Assembly: GCF_042680685.1 (NCBI RefSeq)
Contig: NZ_JBHUEA010000002.1
Location: forward strand, 62,001-126,000
From: Amnibacterium endophyticum
GTDB lineage: Bacteria; Actinomycetota; Actinomycetes; Actinomycetales; Microbacteriaceae
DNA: 64,000 nucleotides
Direction: 5' to 3'
The notes beneath the pieces are model-generated. The model did not search any database. It was not told where the DNA came from and saw only the letters and a list, made by a program, of their open reading frames with translations. Below, piece by piece: positions 8,648 through 16,095 of this stretch (positions are counted from its first letter, which is position 1; the number at the start of each line of letters is the position of its first letter). The translations under genes and the position numbers were made by a program.

Positions 8648-8995
8648 TCAGGGCTCGAGGCGGGCCAGCGCCTCGTCGCGGGTGCCGACCACGTCGCAGG
8701 CGATCGGCAGGGCGGCGAGCAGCCGCGTCGCGGCAGTCCGGAAGGCGGCGTCGGACGACACGACCACGAGCCGCCGCACGGAGGGCAGCCCTGCGAGGCG
8801 GCGCAGCTCCTGCCGGTCCGCCGCCGCCACCGGGTCCTCGTAGCGCCGCACCTCGACCAGCACCCGCGCGCCGCCGTGCCGCCCCGCCGCGTCCGTCAGC
8901 TGCCGCCGCAGCACGGCGATCGCAGGGCCGTCCGGCGCTCCGTCGAGCACAGCTTCCACCAGGTCGGATCCGTCGTGGAGCGTCGAGGTCAGCAC
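8648..8995 (-). CDS. Hypothetical protein, small alpha/beta (STAS-like appearance)
   Basis: A 115-aa soluble protein from GTG 8995. Alternating strand/helix segments (GARVLVEVRRY, VRRLVVVSSD) give the look of a SpoIIAA/STAS or receiver-like alpha/beta fold, but I recognise no diagnostic motif. It lies 19 bp downstream of the LON-domain gene on the same strand and may be co-transcribed with it. Codon use matches the host. No function is assigned. Confidence 0.6.
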   Translation of the reverse strand: MLTSTLHDGSDLVEAVLDGAPDGPAIAVLRRQLTDAAGRHGGARVLVEVRRYEDPVAAADRQELRRLAGLPSVRRLVVVSSDAAFRTAATRLLAALPIACDVVGTRDEALARLEP

Positions 8996-9014
8996 CGGCA
9001 GACCGTACGCCCGC

Positions 9015-9617
9015 CTACTCGTAGAGGACCTCCGCCTCCTCCGTCAGCTCGACGGTGCGGGCGAGCAGACGGGCGACCGACTCCGAGCGCAGCAGGTCGA
9101 GCTGGTCGAGCGGCCCGAGCGGTGCGATCGCGGCCAGCTGCCAGGCGGCCGCGGCCGGGTCCTCGTCGAGGCCGACGTCGGACGGCCAGCGGACCTCCTG
9201 GCCGACCTCCTCCGCCTTGTGGAGCACGCGGCGCACGACCCGCTCGGCGTGGTCGAGCAGCGGCGCCAGCTCCTCCTTCCACGGCGGCTCGGGCAGGTCC
9301 TCGACGACCGCGCGCGGGTACGGGGCGTCGTCGAGCCACTCCGTGATGCGGATGCGCCGGTCGCCCTGCGCGATCATCAGCACCGCCTGGCCGGCGCTGT
9401 CGAGCTGGCCGACGCGGGCGATCGTGCCGATGGCGGCGCGCACGTCGCCGCCGCCGACCTCCGACCCGCGCTCGATCAGCGGCACCCCGAACTCCGCCGG
9501 CTCGTCGGGGAGGATGTCGCGCAGCAGCGCCAGGTACCGCGGCTCGAACACGCGCAGCGGCAGCGGCATGTGCGGGAAGAGCACCGACCCGAGCGGGAAC
9601 ATCGGCATCACGGCCAT
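9015..9617 (-). CDS. LON peptidase substrate-binding domain protein
   Basis: A 200-aa stand-alone Lon N-terminal (PUA-like) domain without ATPase or protease parts. ATG 9617 has GGAGGA 7 nt upstream; the upstream in-frame extension overlaps repeat DNA and is rejected. The typical start PMFPLGSVLFPHMPLPLRVFEPRY is visible, followed by FGVPLIERGSEVGGG and a helical C-terminal part. Such proteins are common in actinobacteria; their role is unproven but presumed to be substrate or partner binding. A small hypothetical gene follows 19 bp downstream. Confidence 0.9.
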   Translation of the reverse strand: MAVMPMFPLGSVLFPHMPLPLRVFEPRYLALLRDILPDEPAEFGVPLIERGSEVGGGDVRAAIGTIARVGQLDSAGQAVLMIAQGDRRIRITEWLDDAPYPRAVVEDLPEPPWKEELAPLLDHAERVVRRVLHKAEEVGQEVRWPSDVGLDEDPAAAAWQLAAIAPLGPLDQLDLLRSESVARLLARTVELTEEAEVLYE

Positions 9618-9661
9618 CTGTCGATCCTCCCCCGCCGCACGGACGTCCCGGCGCGCACCGC

Positions 9662-9790
9662 AGCGAGCGCTCCAGCAGGACTGTGCGAGCGCTACAGCAG
9701 GAACATGCGAGCGCTTCAGCAGGAAGGGCGCGCTTCGGCAGGAGGATCTCACCGACCTGTTCCTGCTGAAGCGCTCCGTTCCTGCCGTAG
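9662..9790. repeat. CAGCAGGAA repeat cluster with inverted copy
   Basis: GCGAGCGCT-CAGCAGGA recurs in direct orientation near 9664, 9685 and 9707, with a degenerate copy near 9731. An inverted copy at 9760-9776 pairs perfectly over 17 bp with 9709-9725. The related motif recurs at 32070-32140. It fills the gap between the LON-domain gene and ychF. Confidence 0.75.
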
Positions 9791-9836
9791 GACCCCGCCC
9801 CTGCGCGCTGCGGCGCGTCACGCTCCGCGTGGCTCC

Positions 9837-9849
9837 GGGGGGGGGGGGG
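9837..9849. repeat. Homopolymer run of 13 G
   Basis: Thirteen consecutive G on the plus strand end directly at the ychF stop codon (9850-9852). This is a likely slippage or sequencing-error site, but it does not interrupt a gene. Confidence 0.9.
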
Positions 9850-10920
9850 TCAGCCGTGGCGCCACTCCACGACGTCGCCGTCCTGCATCACGTACTCCTT
9901 GCCCTCGATGCGGGCGCGGCCGCGGCTGCGCGCCTCCGCGACGCTGCCGGCGTCGACGAGGTCCTGGAAGCCGATCACCTCGGCCTTGATGAACTTCTTC
10001 TCGAAGTCGGAGTGGATGACGCCCGCGGCCTCCGGGGCGTGCGCGCCGCGGCGGATGGTCCAGGCGCGCGCCTCCTTCGGCCCGGCCGTCAGATAGGTCT
10101 GCAGGCCGAGGGTGTCGAAGCCGACGCGGGCCAGCTGGTCGAGGCCGCTCTCCTCCTGGCCCGTGGAGGCGAGCAGCTCGGCCGCGTCCTCGGGGTCGAG
10201 GTCGATCAGCTCGCTCTCGATCTTCGCGTCGAGGAAGACGGCCTGCGCGGGCGCGACGAGGGCGGCGAGCTCCGCCTTCCGCCCCTCGTCCGTGAGCACC
10301 GCCTCGTCCACGTTGAAGACGTAGAGGACGGGCTTCGCCGTCAGCAGCCCGAGGTCGCGGACCGGCGCGAGGTCGAGGCCGGAGGCGGACAGGCGCGTCC
10401 CGGCGTTCAGCGCGGCGATCGCGGCGCGGATCGCGTCGAGCGTCTCCTGCGGCGCCTTCTTGCCGCGGACCTCCTTCTCGACGCGCGGCTCCGCCCGCTC
10501 GAGGGTCTGCAGGTCGGCGAGGATCAGCTCGGTGCCGATCGTCTCCAGGTCCCCGGCCGGGTCGACGCCGCCCGCGACGTGGACGACGTCCGGGTCCGCG
10601 AAGCCGCGGACGACCTCCGCGATCGCGTCCGCCTCCCGGATGTTGGCGAGGAACTGGTTGCCGAGCCCCTCCCCCTCGCTCGCGCCCTTGACGATGCCCG
10701 CGATGTCGACGAACGACACGGCGGCGGGCACGACGCGCTCGGACGAGAACAGCCCGGCCAGGGTGCCGAGCCGCGGGTCGGGCAGGTCGACGACCCCGAC
10801 GTTCGGCTCGATCGTCGCGAACGGGTAGTTCGCCGCGAGCACGGTGTTCTTCGTCAGGGCGTTGAAGAGGGTGGACTTGCCGACGTTGGGCAGGCCGACG
10901 ATGCCGATGGTGAGCGCCAC
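9850..10920 (-). CDS. ychF: Redox-regulated ribosome-associated ATPase YchF
   Basis: Obg-family P-loop NTPase of 356 aa (E. coli YchF is 363). It starts at GTG 10920 with ALTIGIVGLPNVGKSTLFNA, whose P-loop spans residues 9-17. Other markers are the switch region NYPFATIEPNVGVV, SFVDIAGIVKGASEGEGLGN, the NxxE-type motif replacing NKxD (consistent with ATP preference), a helical insertion, and the C-terminal TGS domain ending FEKKFIKAEVIGFQDLV...GKEYVMQDGDVVEWRHG. YchF binds ribosomes and affects stress responses and start-codon choice. It is divergent from the exonuclease gene. Confidence 0.97.
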   Translation of the reverse strand: MALTIGIVGLPNVGKSTLFNALTKNTVLAANYPFATIEPNVGVVDLPDPRLGTLAGLFSSERVVPAAVSFVDIAGIVKGASEGEGLGNQFLANIREADAIAEVVRGFADPDVVHVAGGVDPAGDLETIGTELILADLQTLERAEPRVEKEVRGKKAPQETLDAIRAAIAALNAGTRLSASGLDLAPVRDLGLLTAKPVLYVFNVDEAVLTDEGRKAELAALVAPAQAVFLDAKIESELIDLDPEDAAELLASTGQEESGLDQLARVGFDTLGLQTYLTAGPKEARAWTIRRGAHAPEAAGVIHSDFEKKFIKAEVIGFQDLVDAGSVAEARSRGRARIEGKEYVMQDGDVVEWRHG

Positions 10921-10990
10921 GGGCCTCAACCGTAGGCGTCCGAGCGGGTGGCCGTCGGCGGTGTCGGAGGGCGCTGCCATCGTTCGAGCC

Positions 10991-11596
10991 GTGCCACTGG
11001 ACTTCGCCGCCGTCGACTTCGAGACCGCGGGGCCGACCGCGGCGTCCGCCTGCTCGGTCGGCGTGGTGGTCGTCGAGGACGGCCGGATCACGGACCGGGT
11101 CGGCTGGCTGATCCGGCCGCCCGCCGGCCACGACGTGTTCAGCGAGTGGAACATCCGGGTGCACGGGATCACTCCGGACCGCGTGGTCGACGCCCTGTCC
11201 TGGGCCGACCAGATGGAGCACCTGCTCGCCGCGCTCGGGAACCGTCCCGTCGTCGCCCACAACGCCCGCTTCGACATGGGCGTCATCCGCGCGGCCTGCT
11301 TCGCGACCGGGGTCCGCACACCGCCGCTCGACTACTTCTGCAGCCTGCGGCTCGCCCGCCGCACGTACGCGCTCACCAGCTACCGCCTGCCTGTCGCCGC
11401 GATGGCGGCCGGCTTCGAGGACTTCCCGCACCACGACGCTCTCGCCGACGCGGAGGCCTGCGCCCGCATCGTCGTCCACGCCGCCGAGCGGCACGGGGCG
11501 GAGGACGTCGACGGCCTGCTCGAGACGGTCGGCGAGCGCCTGAACCGGCTGCAGCCGCAGGCGCCGCACACGTCCGTGCCGATGGCGTTCGCCTGA
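10991..11596 (+). CDS. 3'-5' exonuclease, DEDDh (DnaQ-like)
   Basis: A 201-aa stand-alone RNase T/DnaQ-fold exonuclease. Exo I is DFETA with Asp9 and Glu11, Exo II is VVAHNARFDMGVI, and Exo III ends HHDALADAEACARI with the catalytic His-Asp pair of the DEDDh class. No polymerase or BRCT domain is attached. Such proteins in actinobacteria may act as a proofreading subunit or in repair; the role here is inferred only from the fold. The start at GTG 10991 is chosen because the conserved first strand (LDFAAVDFETA) begins there. A strong terminator hairpin follows the stop. Confidence 0.9.
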   Translation: MPLDFAAVDFETAGPTAASACSVGVVVVEDGRITDRVGWLIRPPAGHDVFSEWNIRVHGITPDRVVDALSWADQMEHLLAALGNRPVVAHNARFDMGVIRAACFATGVRTPPLDYFCSLRLARRTYALTSYRLPVAAMAAGFEDFPHHDALADAEACARIVVHAAERHGAEDVDGLLETVGERLNRLQPQAPHTSVPMAFA

Positions 11597-11601
11597 CGCT
11601 C

Positions 11602-11630
11602 CGCGGCGACCCCGCTCCGGGGTCGCCGCG
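11602..11630 (+). terminator. Hairpin terminator after the exonuclease gene
   Basis: A perfect 12-bp stem (CGCGGCGACCCC with its complement) and a 5-nt loop begin 5 bp after the stop codon. There is no T-tract, as is common in high-GC actinobacteria. Confidence 0.75.
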
Positions 11631-11849
11631 CCGCTGCCGGCTCGATTCGTCACGCCGGTCGTCCCGCCGTGCGTGTCCGTGTGAGCCGCGGAGGCGAAGG
11701 GCGCGCCCCCGGCGTCTCGAGACGTCACGCTCCGGGCTGCGGAGGCGTGGCGTTCTGAGCCGGTAGACGGACCCGGGCAAGGCCGTCGCCGCGGACATCG
11801 CGGGCGAAGCGCCGAGTCGGTGTCGGACGGGGCTGCGACCCTCCACGGC

Positions 11850-13127
11850 ATGGACGTGCTGCCCCTGGTCATCGGCCTCGTCGTCGGCGTGCTGATCGGC
11901 GCGCTCGCGGCGCTGGTGGTGCGACGGCCCGCTCCCGCCGCCGACCCCGCGCTCGACACCGCCAGGCGGGAGACCGAGCTGCTGCGGTTGCGCGCGGAGG
12001 CCGACGCGGCCAGCGGCCGGCTGCGCGAGGAGCTGTCGGCGCAGGAGGCGACGATCGCTGGGCTCGAGCGGGCGCTCGACGCGGCCGAGCGGCGCGAGGC
12101 CGAGCAGGCGCGCGCGAAGGCGCACGACGACGTCGAGCGGCGACGCCGCGAGCAGGAGGAGCACCGGGTGCTCGCCGCCCTGGCGCCGGTGCAGGAGACC
12201 CTGCGCGCGATGCAGACGAAGGTCGGCGACCTCGAGCAGCAGCGGGCGCAGCAGTACGGGGCGCTCGAGGAGCAGCTGCAGGCCGCACGCCGCTCCACCG
12301 AGCAGGTCCGGACCACCGCCGAGTCACTCGCCGCGGCGCTGCGCAACAACTCGGTCCGCGGCGCGTGGGGCGAGACGCAGCTGCGGCGGCTCGTGGAGGC
12401 GGCGGGCCTGACGAACCGCGTCGACTTCGACATGCAGGTCACCAGCCGCAGCGACGACGGCGTGCGGCGCCCGGACCTCGTCGTCCGGCTGCCCGAGGGC
12501 CGCTGCATCGCCGTGGACGCCAAGGTGCCGCTGACCGCGTTCATCGAGGCGAACGAGATCCCCGAGACCGCGGTCGGGGTGGCGGCCGACCGCCGCGCGG
12601 CGCTGCTGAAGGAGCACGTCCGCGCGATCCGCGCCCACATCGACGCCCTGGCCGCGAAGGGCTACTGGACCGACTTCCACAGCCCGGAGTTCGTGGTCGC
12701 CTTCCTGCCGAGCGAGTCGCTGCTGTCGGCGGCACTCGCGGCCGACCCCTCCCTGCTCGACTACTCATTCTCGAAGCGGGTCGCGCTCGCCTCCCCGGTG
12801 AACCTGTGGGCGGTGCTGAAGACGGTCGCCTACACGTGGACGCAGCAGGCCCTGACGGAGGACGCGCACCGGCTGTTCCTGCTGTCGCGCACCCTGTACG
12901 ACCGGCTGTCGACGCTGGCGACGCGGGCGGAGAAGCTGCGGGGCGCGATCGAGCGCACGGTCACGACCTACAACGAGTTCGCCGCCACGCTCGAGTCGCG
13001 GGTGCTCGTGACGGGCCGGCAGATCAACCGGATGGACGAGTCGAAGATCCTCGGCGAGGCTGCGCCGCTCGACGCGCAGCCGCGCGGCTTCACGGCGCCG
13101 GAGCTCGCCGCGGGCGACGCCGCCTGA
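11850..13127 (+). CDS. rmuC: DNA recombination protein RmuC
   Basis: Membrane-anchored RmuC-family protein, 425 aa from ATG 11850 (a GTG at 11820 would add 10 residues). An N-terminal TM helix (LPLVIGLVVGVLIGALAALVV) is followed by a long charged coiled coil (about residues 35-140). The RmuC core has the signature NNSVRGAWGETQLRRLVEAAGL and a PD-(D/E)xK-like segment (RPDLVVRLPEGRCIAVDAKVPL) containing D-x-K. The C-terminal part is helical. RmuC limits inversions at short repeats in E. coli, presumably as a nuclease, which is of interest in a genome so rich in inverted repeats. Confidence 0.93.
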   Translation: MDVLPLVIGLVVGVLIGALAALVVRRPAPAADPALDTARRETELLRLRAEADAASGRLREELSAQEATIAGLERALDAAERREAEQARAKAHDDVERRRREQEEHRVLAALAPVQETLRAMQTKVGDLEQQRAQQYGALEEQLQAARRSTEQVRTTAESLAAALRNNSVRGAWGETQLRRLVEAAGLTNRVDFDMQVTSRSDDGVRRPDLVVRLPEGRCIAVDAKVPLTAFIEANEIPETAVGVAADRRAALLKEHVRAIRAHIDALAAKGYWTDFHSPEFVVAFLPSESLLSAALAADPSLLDYSFSKRVALASPVNLWAVLKTVAYTWTQQALTEDAHRLFLLSRTLYDRLSTLATRAEKLRGAIERTVTTYNEFAATLESRVLVTGRQINRMDESKILGEAAPLDAQPRGFTAPELAAGDAA

Positions 13128-13146
13128 CCCGCGCGTCCCCGCTATC

Positions 13147-13201
13147 CGCGCCCGCAGCGCCGATCGTCGCCGAGCGCTCGGCGCCGACTGCACCTCAGAG
13201 C
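13147..13201. repeat. Dispersed repeat, type C (copy 1)
   Basis: Contains CGCCCGCAGCGCCGATC, the palindrome CGCCGAGCGCTCGGCG and a CTGCACCTCAGAGCG tail. A second copy lies 90 bp on, and a third at 45262. Confidence 0.75.
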
Positions 13202-13290
13202 GCCACGCACGCGCCCCCCGCGCCTCCGCCGCGAGCGAGCCCGCTCCGCGACGCCGCTAGTCGGAGCCGCGTCCACCGCGCACCGCACAA

Positions 13291-13348
13291 TCTGCGCCCG
13301 CAGCGCTGATCGGCGCCGAGCGCTCGGCGACGAATGCACCTCAGGGCG
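13291..13348. repeat. Dispersed repeat, type C (copy 2)
   Basis: Same order of parts as copy 1 (TGCGCCCGCAGCGC, GCCGAGCGCTCGGCG, TGCACCTCAGGGCG) with a few substitutions. The two copies fill the gap between convergent rmuC and glpX. Confidence 0.75.
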
Positions 13349-13375
13349 CCGGGTGCGGGTGCGGAGCGGCGCGGG

Positions 13376-14353
13376 TCAGAGCCAGCGGTCGGCGATGTGC
13401 TCGCTGACGATGCGGCGGAAGGTGCCCGAACGGCTGCGGAGCGCGACGGACTCCGTGCGGATCGTGTCGCCGAGCAGCCGCACGCCGTCGACGAGGCCGC
13501 CGTCCGTCACCCCGGTGGCGATGAACATCGTGTTGTCGCCCGCGACCAGGTCGTCGGCCGAGAGGATCCGGTCGAACACGAGGCCCGCGGCCTCGCCCCG
13601 GGCGCGCTCCGCGTCGTCCGAGGGCGCGAGCCGCCCCTCGATGAACCCGCCGAGCGCCTTGATCGCGCACGCGGTCATGACGCCCTCCGGGCTGCCGCCC
13701 TTGCCGACGCAGATGTCGATGCGCGTGCCGTGCCGGGCCGCGTTGATGCCGCCCGCCACGTCGCCGTCGAGCAGGATCCGGGTGCCGGCGCCCGCGGCGC
13801 GGATCTCCTCGATCAGCGGCTCGTGCCGCGGCCGGTCCAGCACCGCGACGACCATCTCGCCGACCGGCTTGCCCTTCGCCTTCGCGAGCTCGCGGATGTT
13901 GTCGCCGATCGACTGGTCGAGGGAGATCACGCCGTGCCCCCGGTCGTCCGCGACGAGCTTGTCCATGTAGAACACGGTGGAGGCGTCGAGCATCGAGCCG
14001 CGATCGGACGCCGCGATCATCGCGAGCGCGTTCTGCCGCCCCTGCGCGGTCATCGAGGTGCCGTCGATCGGGTCGACCGCGATGTCCGCCTGCGGGCCGC
14101 GCCCCGTGCCGACGTGCTCGCCGTTGAAGAGCATCGGCGCGTGGTCCTTCTCGCCCTCGCCGATCACCACGACGCCGTCGAACTCGACGGTGCCGAGGAA
14201 GGCCCGCATCGCGTCGACCGCCGCCCCGTCCGCGGCGAGCTTGTCGCCCTTGCCGATGAACGGCACGGCGCGGATCGCCGCCGCCTCCGTCGCCCGCACC
14301 AGCTCCATGGCGAGGTTGCGGTCCGGCCTCGCGACCAGGTTCCTGTCGGACAT
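13376..14353 (-). CDS. glpX: Class II fructose-1,6-bisphosphatase
   Basis: GlpX-type FBPase (325 aa) that dephosphorylates fructose-1,6-bisphosphate in gluconeogenesis; this is the usual FBPase of actinobacteria. ATG 14353 has GGGAGG 6 nt upstream; the longer ORF to 14380 lacks a site. Motifs are GEGEKDHAPML, DPIDGTSMTAQG, GDVAGGINAA and VGKGGSPEGV. It is divergent from fba, the preceding step of gluconeogenesis, with about 100 bp between starts, suggesting co-regulation. Confidence 0.97.
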   Translation of the reverse strand: MSDRNLVARPDRNLAMELVRATEAAAIRAVPFIGKGDKLAADGAAVDAMRAFLGTVEFDGVVVIGEGEKDHAPMLFNGEHVGTGRGPQADIAVDPIDGTSMTAQGRQNALAMIAASDRGSMLDASTVFYMDKLVADDRGHGVISLDQSIGDNIRELAKAKGKPVGEMVVAVLDRPRHEPLIEEIRAAGAGTRILLDGDVAGGINAARHGTRIDICVGKGGSPEGVMTACAIKALGGFIEGRLAPSDDAERARGEAAGLVFDRILSADDLVAGDNTMFIATGVTDGGLVDGVRLLGDTIRTESVALRSRSGTFRRIVSEHIADRWL

Positions 14354-14385
14354 GGATGCCTCCCTCGCGCCGTCGCTCACCCCGG

Positions 14386-14391
14386 AACCTA
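14386..14391 (-). promoter_or_regulatory. -10 box of glpX
   Basis: TAGGTT on the minus strand would give a transcript start near 14379 and a leader of about 25 nt containing the GGGAGG site. Confidence 0.45.
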
Positions 14392-14417
14392 GCGGTCGGC
14401 GCTCACCGCGTGCTCAG

Positions 14418-14423
14418 TAGGGT
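14418..14423 (+). promoter_or_regulatory. -10 box of fba
   Basis: TAGGGT lies 31 bp before the fba ATG, implying a leader of about 25 nt containing AAGGAG. It mirrors the glpX promoter. Confidence 0.45.
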
Positions 14424-14454
14424 GACGGGCAGGCCCTGACCGAAGGAGTTCGCC

Positions 14455-15483
14455 ATGCCCGTCGCCACCCCCGACCAGTACGCCGAGATGCTCGACCGGG
14501 CGAAGAACGGCGGCTTCGCCTACCCGGCGGTGAACGTCTCCTCCAGCCAGACGATCAACGCGGTGCTGCAGGGGCTGACCGAGGCCGGCTCCGACGGCAT
14601 CATCCAGGTCACGACGGGCGGCGCCGACTACTTCGCCGGGCACACGGTGAAGAACCGCGCGGCAGGCGCGATCGCGTTCGCGAGGTTCGCGACCGAGGTG
14701 GCGAAGAACTACCCCGTCACGGTCGCCCTCCACACCGACCACTGCCCGAAGCCGGCGCTCGAGAACTTCGTCCTGCCGCTGATCGAGGCGAGCGAGGAGG
14801 AGGTCAAGGCGGGCCGGAACCCGATCTTCCAGTCGCACATGTGGGACGGCAGCGCCGTGCCGCTGGACGAGAACATCGAGATCGCCGCCGACATGCTGAA
14901 GCGCACGAAGGCGATCGACGCGATCCTCGAGGTCGAGATCGGCGTCGTCGGCGGCGAGGAGGACGGCGTCCAGCACGAGGGGTCGAACGAGGCGCTGTAC
15001 ACGACGCTCGGCGACGTCGAGAAGGTCGTGGAGGTCCTCGGCCTCGGCGAGCACGGCCGCTACATCGCGGCCCTGACCTTCGGCAACGTGCACGGCGTCT
15101 ACAAGCCCGGCAACGTGAAGCTGCGCCCCGAGCTGCTGGGCGAGATCCAGGCGGGTCTCGCGGAGAAGTACGGCCGCGGCCCCAAGCCGCTCGAGCTCGT
15201 GTTCCACGGCGGCTCGGGCAGCACGGACGACGAGATCTCGCGCGCGGTCGCGAACGGCGTCGTGAAGATGAACATCGACACCGACACGCAGTACGCCTTC
15301 ACGCGCTCCATCGCCGGGACGATGTTCTCGAACTACGACGGCGTGCTGAAGGTGGACGGCGAGGTCGGGAACAAGAAGATCTACGACCCGCGCGCCTGGG
15401 GCAAGACCGCCGAGACGGCGATGGCCGCCCGTGTCGCGGAGGCGACGCGGCAGCTCGGCAGCGCCGGCAAGTCGCAGAGCTGA
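14455..15483 (+). CDS. fba: Class II fructose-bisphosphate aldolase
   Basis: Zinc-dependent aldolase (342 aa) interconverting fructose-1,6-bisphosphate with DHAP and glyceraldehyde-3-phosphate. ATG 14455 follows AAGGAGTTCGCC. Metal-binding and catalytic motifs are visible: VALHTDHCPKPALENF, LEVEIGVVGGEEDGV, LTFGNVHGVYKPGNVKL and VFHGGSGSTDDEI, then MNIDTDTQYAFTR. Length is typical of the long class IIA form. It is divergent from glpX. A 26-bp hairpin lies downstream. Confidence 0.98.
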   Translation: MPVATPDQYAEMLDRAKNGGFAYPAVNVSSSQTINAVLQGLTEAGSDGIIQVTTGGADYFAGHTVKNRAAGAIAFARFATEVAKNYPVTVALHTDHCPKPALENFVLPLIEASEEEVKAGRNPIFQSHMWDGSAVPLDENIEIAADMLKRTKAIDAILEVEIGVVGGEEDGVQHEGSNEALYTTLGDVEKVVEVLGLGEHGRYIAALTFGNVHGVYKPGNVKLRPELLGEIQAGLAEKYGRGPKPLELVFHGGSGSTDDEISRAVANGVVKMNIDTDTQYAFTRSIAGTMFSNYDGVLKVDGEVGNKKIYDPRAWGKTAETAMAARVAEATRQLGSAGKSQS

Positions 15484-15570
15484 TCGACGGCGGCGCCGGC
15501 TGGCGCTGACGCACACCGTCCATGCAGGGCGGCAGGCCGGAGCCGGCTCGGCGTGGCACTGCCCCTCAGT

Positions 15571-15629
15571 TGGAGGCTTGAGCGGCAGATGGAGGCGGCT
15601 GGCGCCTCCATCTGCCGCTCAAGCCTCCA
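15571..15629. terminator. Very long perfect hairpin (26-bp stem)
   Basis: Positions 15571-15596 pair perfectly with 15604-15629 around a 7-nt loop. It lies between convergent fba and the DUF6264 gene and may act as a bidirectional terminator, although the stem is far longer than needed and has no T-tract. Confidence 0.7.
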
Positions 15630-15702
15630 CCTCGTGACACGGGAGCGCCGCCGCGAGTCGACGGCGCCGAGCGATGAGCGCTCGACCCGTCCGCGAGCGC
15701 GG

Positions 15703-16095
15703 TCAGGCGGGCAGGCGCAGGCGGGCGAGGTAGGCGGGGTCGGCCAGCACGAGGCCGATGACGATGGCGGTCGCGGCGAGGAAGGCGACGACCGCGCAGA
15801 CGACCGGGATCCACCAAGCCCTGCGGCGCGTGCGGAGCCGCGGCACCGAGAAGCCGATCGCGAGCACCAGCGACAGCACCTGCGTGATCGACAGCAGGAC
15901 GCCGCCGACCGCGGCCGCCTCGGTGTTCGTGTAGGCGCCGAACCCCTGCGTCTGGAAGACGGAGCTGAGCGCCGGGCCGAGGTCGCGCGCCTGCGCCACG
16001 GTGCGGGTCACCTGGACCAGCGCGAAGACGAGCAGCCCGACCGTCAGCGGGGCGTCCCAGGCCGGCGCCGTCCCCTGCTTCGGCGCGGCGCTCAG
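15703..16095 (-). CDS. Small integral membrane protein, DUF6264-like
   Basis: About 130 aa with three clear hydrophobic helices: PLTVGLLVFALVQVT near the N-terminus, AVGGVLLSITQVLSLVLAIG, and a third around VVAFLAATAIVIGLVLA. It resembles the actinobacterial DUF6264 family seen beside ispH in Microbacteriaceae (recognition tentative). No ATG/GTG start precedes the first helix; a CTG at 16095 overlapping the ispH TGA (CTGA) is the best start, while a downstream GTG would cut the first helix. Function unknown; probably co-transcribed with ispH. Confidence 0.65.
   Translation of the reverse strand: MSAAPKQGTAPAWDAPLTVGLLVFALVQVTRTVAQARDLGPALSSVFQTQGFGAYTNTEAAAVGGVLLSITQVLSLVLAIGFSVPRLRTRRRAWWIPVVCAVVAFLAATAIVIGLVLADPAYLARLRLPA

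Noticed and set aside
9818..12640. 940-codon open frame on the minus strand
   Set aside because: It crosses rmuC, the exonuclease gene and ychF in wrong frames and has no domain; ychF itself is in another frame.
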